This document shows positions 61,053 through 64,000 of a DNA stretch of 64,000 bases, piece by piece. The stretch's first letter is position 1, and every line of letters starts with the position of its first letter. This stretch comes from Aquimarina aquimarini. Lineage in GTDB: Bacteria; Bacteroidota; Bacteroidia; Flavobacteriales; Flavobacteriaceae. A model generated the notes under the pieces. That model made no database searches. It had not been told where the DNA came from and saw nothing but the letters and a program-made list of their open reading frames with translations. The stretch spans positions 1 to 64,000 of the forward strand of contig NZ_OMKE01000040.1 of NCBI RefSeq assembly GCF_900299535.1. Direction: 5' to 3'. Position numbers and translations under genes: made by a program.

Positions 61053-61829
61053 ATGAAATTTAAATATATACTAATTATTTTATTAATCTCATATTTTGCA
61101 GAGGGTTTTGCCCAAACAAGAGACACCATATATTGGCATGATGCAACAAACAAAACAGATATAAACGGAATTCATAAAATTGTACACCACCTTACTGATT
61201 CTACTAATAAAACGGTTGATTATTGGAAAGGAAATATCGTCTCGATAAAATATACAGGTGTATTACAAGGGTGCTCAACATCTATAGAAACAGATACACT
61301 ATTTAATAAACAAGGAACAGAGATAAAAGGTATTATTGCTAACGAAGTTAGATGGTTGGGTAATAGTAAAGATTGCGACTCTTTATTATTGGTGAAAACG
61401 CTAAACATATATAATAAGGGTACATTAAAAAATGTTTTTAAGTATAAACAAGTAGGAGAGTTTGCAGATTGCCCTTGCGGAACGTGGAGTCTATATAGCA
61501 ACGGAAAAATACAAAGAAAACAAGAATTTGGTTCTTGCTATGACAGTACACTAGAGAATATAACTTTGATGAGAACAGAATGGAGTCCTGATAAGAAGTA
61601 TCAACTAGAACTCTATCAAGAACAAATGCCTTTTGCTATGCCTGGGCAAGGTAGCGACCATATGGCTACCATAATTCTAAAAAACAAAAGAGGAGAAGTG
61701 CTTAATTATATAAGTAGTAATTCTAAAGAAAATACTATGTATAGGAATATTGAGATACGTTGGGATCTAGATAACAATACTGTGTGGTATGGTAAAGCCA
61801 GGGCCTTTGATCTAGAAAAGAAAAAATAA
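61053..61829 (+). CDS. exported protein, unknown function
   Basis: This 258-residue protein has a signal peptide (MKFKYILIILLISYFAEGFAQ). Repeated motifs such as 'WKGNIVSIKYTGVLQGC', 'GTWSLYSNGKIQRKQEFGSCYD' and 'WYGKARAFDLEKKK' give it a beta-rich character with four Cys in likely disulfide pairs. 'CGTWSLYSNGKIQRKQEFG' is reminiscent of a single MORN/YwqK-like repeat. No family is assigned with confidence. It lies 43 bases after the FG-GAP-loop gene, so a two-gene operon is likely. Confidence 0.65.
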   Translation: MKFKYILIILLISYFAEGFAQTRDTIYWHDATNKTDINGIHKIVHHLTDSTNKTVDYWKGNIVSIKYTGVLQGCSTSIETDTLFNKQGTEIKGIIANEVRWLGNSKDCDSLLLVKTLNIYNKGTLKNVFKYKQVGEFADCPCGTWSLYSNGKIQRKQEFGSCYDSTLENITLMRTEWSPDKKYQLELYQEQMPFAMPGQGSDHMATIILKNKRGEVLNYISSNSKENTMYRNIEIRWDLDNNTVWYGKARAFDLEKKK

Positions 61830-62869
61830 TAGAATTATCATGGTAAATGTTAATTTACTGTAAAACAAAGAGTGAAGAACTCAATTACTTCTCAGTGAAA
61901 AATCTCTAATATTGCTGCTTTGAGTAAATCCTTATCAATATGCTTTTATTTGCCAATAAAAGTTTAGATTTTTAATAAGTTGTTGAATAATAGGTGAATA
62001 AAATAATATTTAAATATGGTTTTTCCGTAATTATTTTGATGGGTTAAACTGTTTTAAATCAAAGTATTATCCATATTTTTGTAGTGTTAAGAAAAACTTA
62101 ACAAGCGTATTGTTCTCAACATGTTTTATTGAACGTATCATACTATCGCCCCTTGTTATGAATACATTTTTTACTCAGTAATTCATATTAAATACCATTG
62201 TCATAATGTAGGAATATTCATGCTCCCAAACACATGAGTATAACAGATCATATTATACCAGTTCTGATTTAAATTTACTCATAAGAAAAATGATGGATTT
62301 TTGACTTAGATGAAAAAGAAAATTCAAGCATAGCAGGGCTATGGTTGTGTTTTATTTTGAAATATTAGACAAAAAGGCGCGGTTTTATTGAGTAAATATA
62401 AGTTGGAAATGGTATTAATTATAAACAAACTACTTATGACCCTATTTACTTTTTTATTGATATTGCTACAATTATTTTTTATAACACCTATTCTAGGCAG
62501 TGTAGAAACATGATCTGATCTCTATGTAGAAAGGTATGATTTTATAAATACCCATAAAAAGATACTTCTACTACAGATATATAATTAATAGACCAATAAC
62601 ACAATCCAAAATAAGAATTAAAAGAAAGTTGATTTTTTCTCAAAACCTCCTATAGAGATATAGTCTTTCTGGCTAAAACAAATATTAAAATCAATAGAAA
62701 AGGTACCCCAGCTTTGTACTAGATACAAATATTTGATACAATGAATGTTTACGTTATATCTAGTTAGTAAGGTGAATAAGAATTGCAAAACCTGCGATGA
62801 GCAGGTACTATAAATACTTTATAAATAGAAATTTATAAACTCTACGATGACCCAAAAAACAATTAACAA
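61830..62869. other. 1-kb non-coding region
   Basis: I found no credible open frame in this 1040-bp stretch. It contains a TATTTTTG box (62074-62081, matching TAnnTTTG) followed by an AAGAAAAACTTAACAAG stretch, and the second MITE-like element (62256-62414). The last 450 bases are AT-rich with no recognised structure. The region probably includes the promoter and a long untranslated leader of the sulfatase gene. Confidence 0.5.
62256..62414 (+). mobile_element. MITE-like 159-bp element, copy 2
   Basis: The ends TACCA...TGGTA, the sub-terminal AAATTTACTCATAA / TTATTGAGTAAATA inverted pair and interior blocks (CAAGCATAGC, TTTTATTTTGAAA, GGTTTTATTG) follow the same order and orientation as copy 1 at 7011-7171. 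The arms are more diverged here. It has no coding capacity. Confidence 0.6.
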
Positions 62870-64000
62870 ATGAAAACAACAACAAATTTTTTAGTACTAC
62901 TACTCGCTATCTGTATGAGTAGTTCGATGTATGCACAATCTCCTAATATTGTGGTTATTATTGCCGATGATATGGGATGGTCACAAGTAAGTACAGGGGC
63001 AACCAACCTTAATAATCCTAGTGATTTTTATGAGACACCTGCAATAGACTCATTAGCAAGTCAAGGTATTGCTTTTCCGCAGGCATATGTAAATGGAGCA
63101 AACTGCGCACCAACACGAGCAGCAATTTTAAGCGGGCAATATGCATCGAGACCAGATAATAATGTATTTGCAGTAAATGGATTAAATCGTGGAGGGAGCT
63201 CTACATTATTGGTAGGGCCAAGTCAAGGGCTTTCAAACGGGCAAGATGAAATTCCTTCTAGTGCTATTACTGTAGCAGAAGTACTGAAAACAGCAGGGTA
63301 TACCACTGCACATTTTGGCAAATATCATTCAGGAGGTAGTATGAGCAATGCGCCTACAGATCAAGGGTTTGATGTGAATTATGGAGGAGGCTCCCCTGGA
63401 TCACCTGGTAGTTATTTTGCCTCACAATCAGGAGGAGTATGGACTTTTCATGGTAATATTGGACCAGAATTAGATACCTACGCTTCACCTTATACACTCA
63501 GTGAATCAATAGATTTGGCAGGAGATGCTTCTCTAGACGGAACAGCAAAACATGTAACAGATGCAATGGCAGATGCCGCTATTGATTTTATGAATACAAA
63601 TAATACATCCCCATTTTTTATGCATTTTAGTAACTATGCAATACATGGTCCTTGGGGAGCTGCCAATGCAAGACCTGATTTGTATGCAAAGTATGTAGCC
63701 AAAAATACAACCAATCCTAGTACAATGGGGCATACCAACGTTAGTCAAGCAGCAATAGCAGAAGGAATGGATCAAACAATAAATAGGTTGATCGATTACC
63801 TAAAAACAACCCCAGACCCAAGAAACCCTGGGCATATGCTATCAGCCAATACACTTGTGTATTTTATTTCTGATAATGGAGGCGCAATCGGTACAGATGA
63901 TAATGGACCACTACGAGGAATGAAAGGAGAACATTATGAAGGAGGAGTGAGATCAGTTACCATAGCTTGGTCAGAAGGGTTATTAGCAAATACAGGAACA
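62870..64000 (+). CDS. sulfatase, N-terminal part (cut by window end)
   Basis: The frame is open from ATG 62870 to the window end (377 codons) with no stop. A signal peptide (MKTTTNFLVLLLAICMSSSM, cleaved near YAQ) is followed by the sulfatase start 'PNIVVIIADDMGW' with the metal-binding Asp pair. The active-site motif 'NCAPTRAAILSGQYASRP' has Cys at the formylglycine position (C-x-P-x-R). 'HFGKYHSGG' and 'DNGGAIGTDDNGPLRGMKGEHYEGGVR' follow, the latter with the DNG and Lys/His residues expected. It should hydrolyse sulfate esters, typically algal polysaccharides in marine Flavobacteria. It needs an FGE/anSME maturase from elsewhere. Confidence 0.93.
   Translation, partial: MKTTTNFLVLLLAICMSSSMYAQSPNIVVIIADDMGWSQVSTGATNLNNPSDFYETPAIDSLASQGIAFPQAYVNGANCAPTRAAILSGQYASRPDNNVFAVNGLNRGGSSTLLVGPSQGLSNGQDEIPSSAITVAEVLKTAGYTTAHFGKYHSGGSMSNAPTDQGFDVNYGGGSPGSPGSYFASQSGGVWTFHGNIGPELDTYASPYTLSESIDLAGDASLDGTAKHVTDAMADAAIDFMNTNNTSPFFMHFSNYAIHGPWGAANARPDLYAKYVAKNTTNPSTMGHTNVSQAAIAEGMDQTINRLIDYLKTTPDPRNPGHMLSANTLVYFISDNGGAIGTDDNGPLRGMKGEHYEGGVRSVTIAWSEGLLANTGT

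Noticed and set aside
63533..63775. Cys/Ile-rich minus-strand frame inside the sulfatase gene
   Set aside because: It is antisense to conserved sulfatase sequence; the repeated Cys codons are complements of Ala/Thr/Met codons.

Overview
The window looks like a chromosomal segment of a marine-type Flavobacteriaceae bacterium (Bacteroidota), close in style to Aquimarina. This is inferred from the AT-rich composition, many lipoproteins with Bacteroidota-type lipoboxes (…SC, …NC, …TC), LytS/LytTR and TPR-kinase signalling pairs, DUF4252 genes, outer-membrane receptors, occasional TAnnTTTG-like promoter boxes, and proteins whose closest remembered relatives are flavobacterial. No rRNA, CRISPR array, phage module or complete transposase was seen. 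Two tRNAs are present.

The window has two halves. About 1-28 kb is accessory. It opens with the debris of a polymorphic-toxin-like locus: the C-terminus of a peptidase-like gene, three small exported proteins, two diverged copies of an intergenic repeat, and a broken M23 peptidase fragment. From about 3 to 27 kb there is a run of mostly minus-strand, functionally unrelated one- or two-gene units. These are a class A beta-lactamase, a YwqK-type repeat protein, GlxA regulator plus cysteine hydrolase, Crp regulator plus unknown protein, proline dehydrogenase with a divergent Lrp regulator, serine hydrolases, a DJ-1/PfpI protein, and TetR plus a four-helix membrane protein. Several of these units are separated by related imperfect-palindrome spacers, which gives the region a gene-cassette look although no integrase is visible. 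Embedded here are a large outer-membrane beta-barrel gene followed by a LytS/LytTR two-component pair (11.6-15.8 kb), a 3' remnant of a group II intron (15.8-16.1 kb) and a MITE-like 161-bp element (7.0 kb).

From tRNA-Ser and tRNA-Pro (28 kb) onward the content is mostly core-like: a THUMP-like methyltransferase, AI-2E transporter, TrmH-type methyltransferase, DUF4159 and DUF1223 proteins, dnaN, purB and a Sir2 deacylase. The best-defined system is cobalamin uptake and salvage (40.2-48.1 kb). A minus-strand cobU-cobT-(small membrane gene)-cobS-cobC-btuF-btuC cluster lies back to back with a cobalamin riboswitch and a BtuB-like TonB-dependent receptor on the plus strand. The receptor imports corrinoid, the BtuF/BtuC proteins move it inward (the ATPase is not in the window), and CobU, CobS, CobT and CobC attach the lower ligand.

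The right end holds regulatory modules: an ECF sigma factor, a putative anti-sigma factor and two DUF4252 proteins; an unusual LytTR regulator with Glu at the phospho-acceptor position; and a TPR sensor kinase with its response regulator, preceded by a 50-residue acidic lipoprotein. A roughly 1-kb non-coding stretch with a second copy of the MITE-like element precedes a sulfatase gene cut by the window end.
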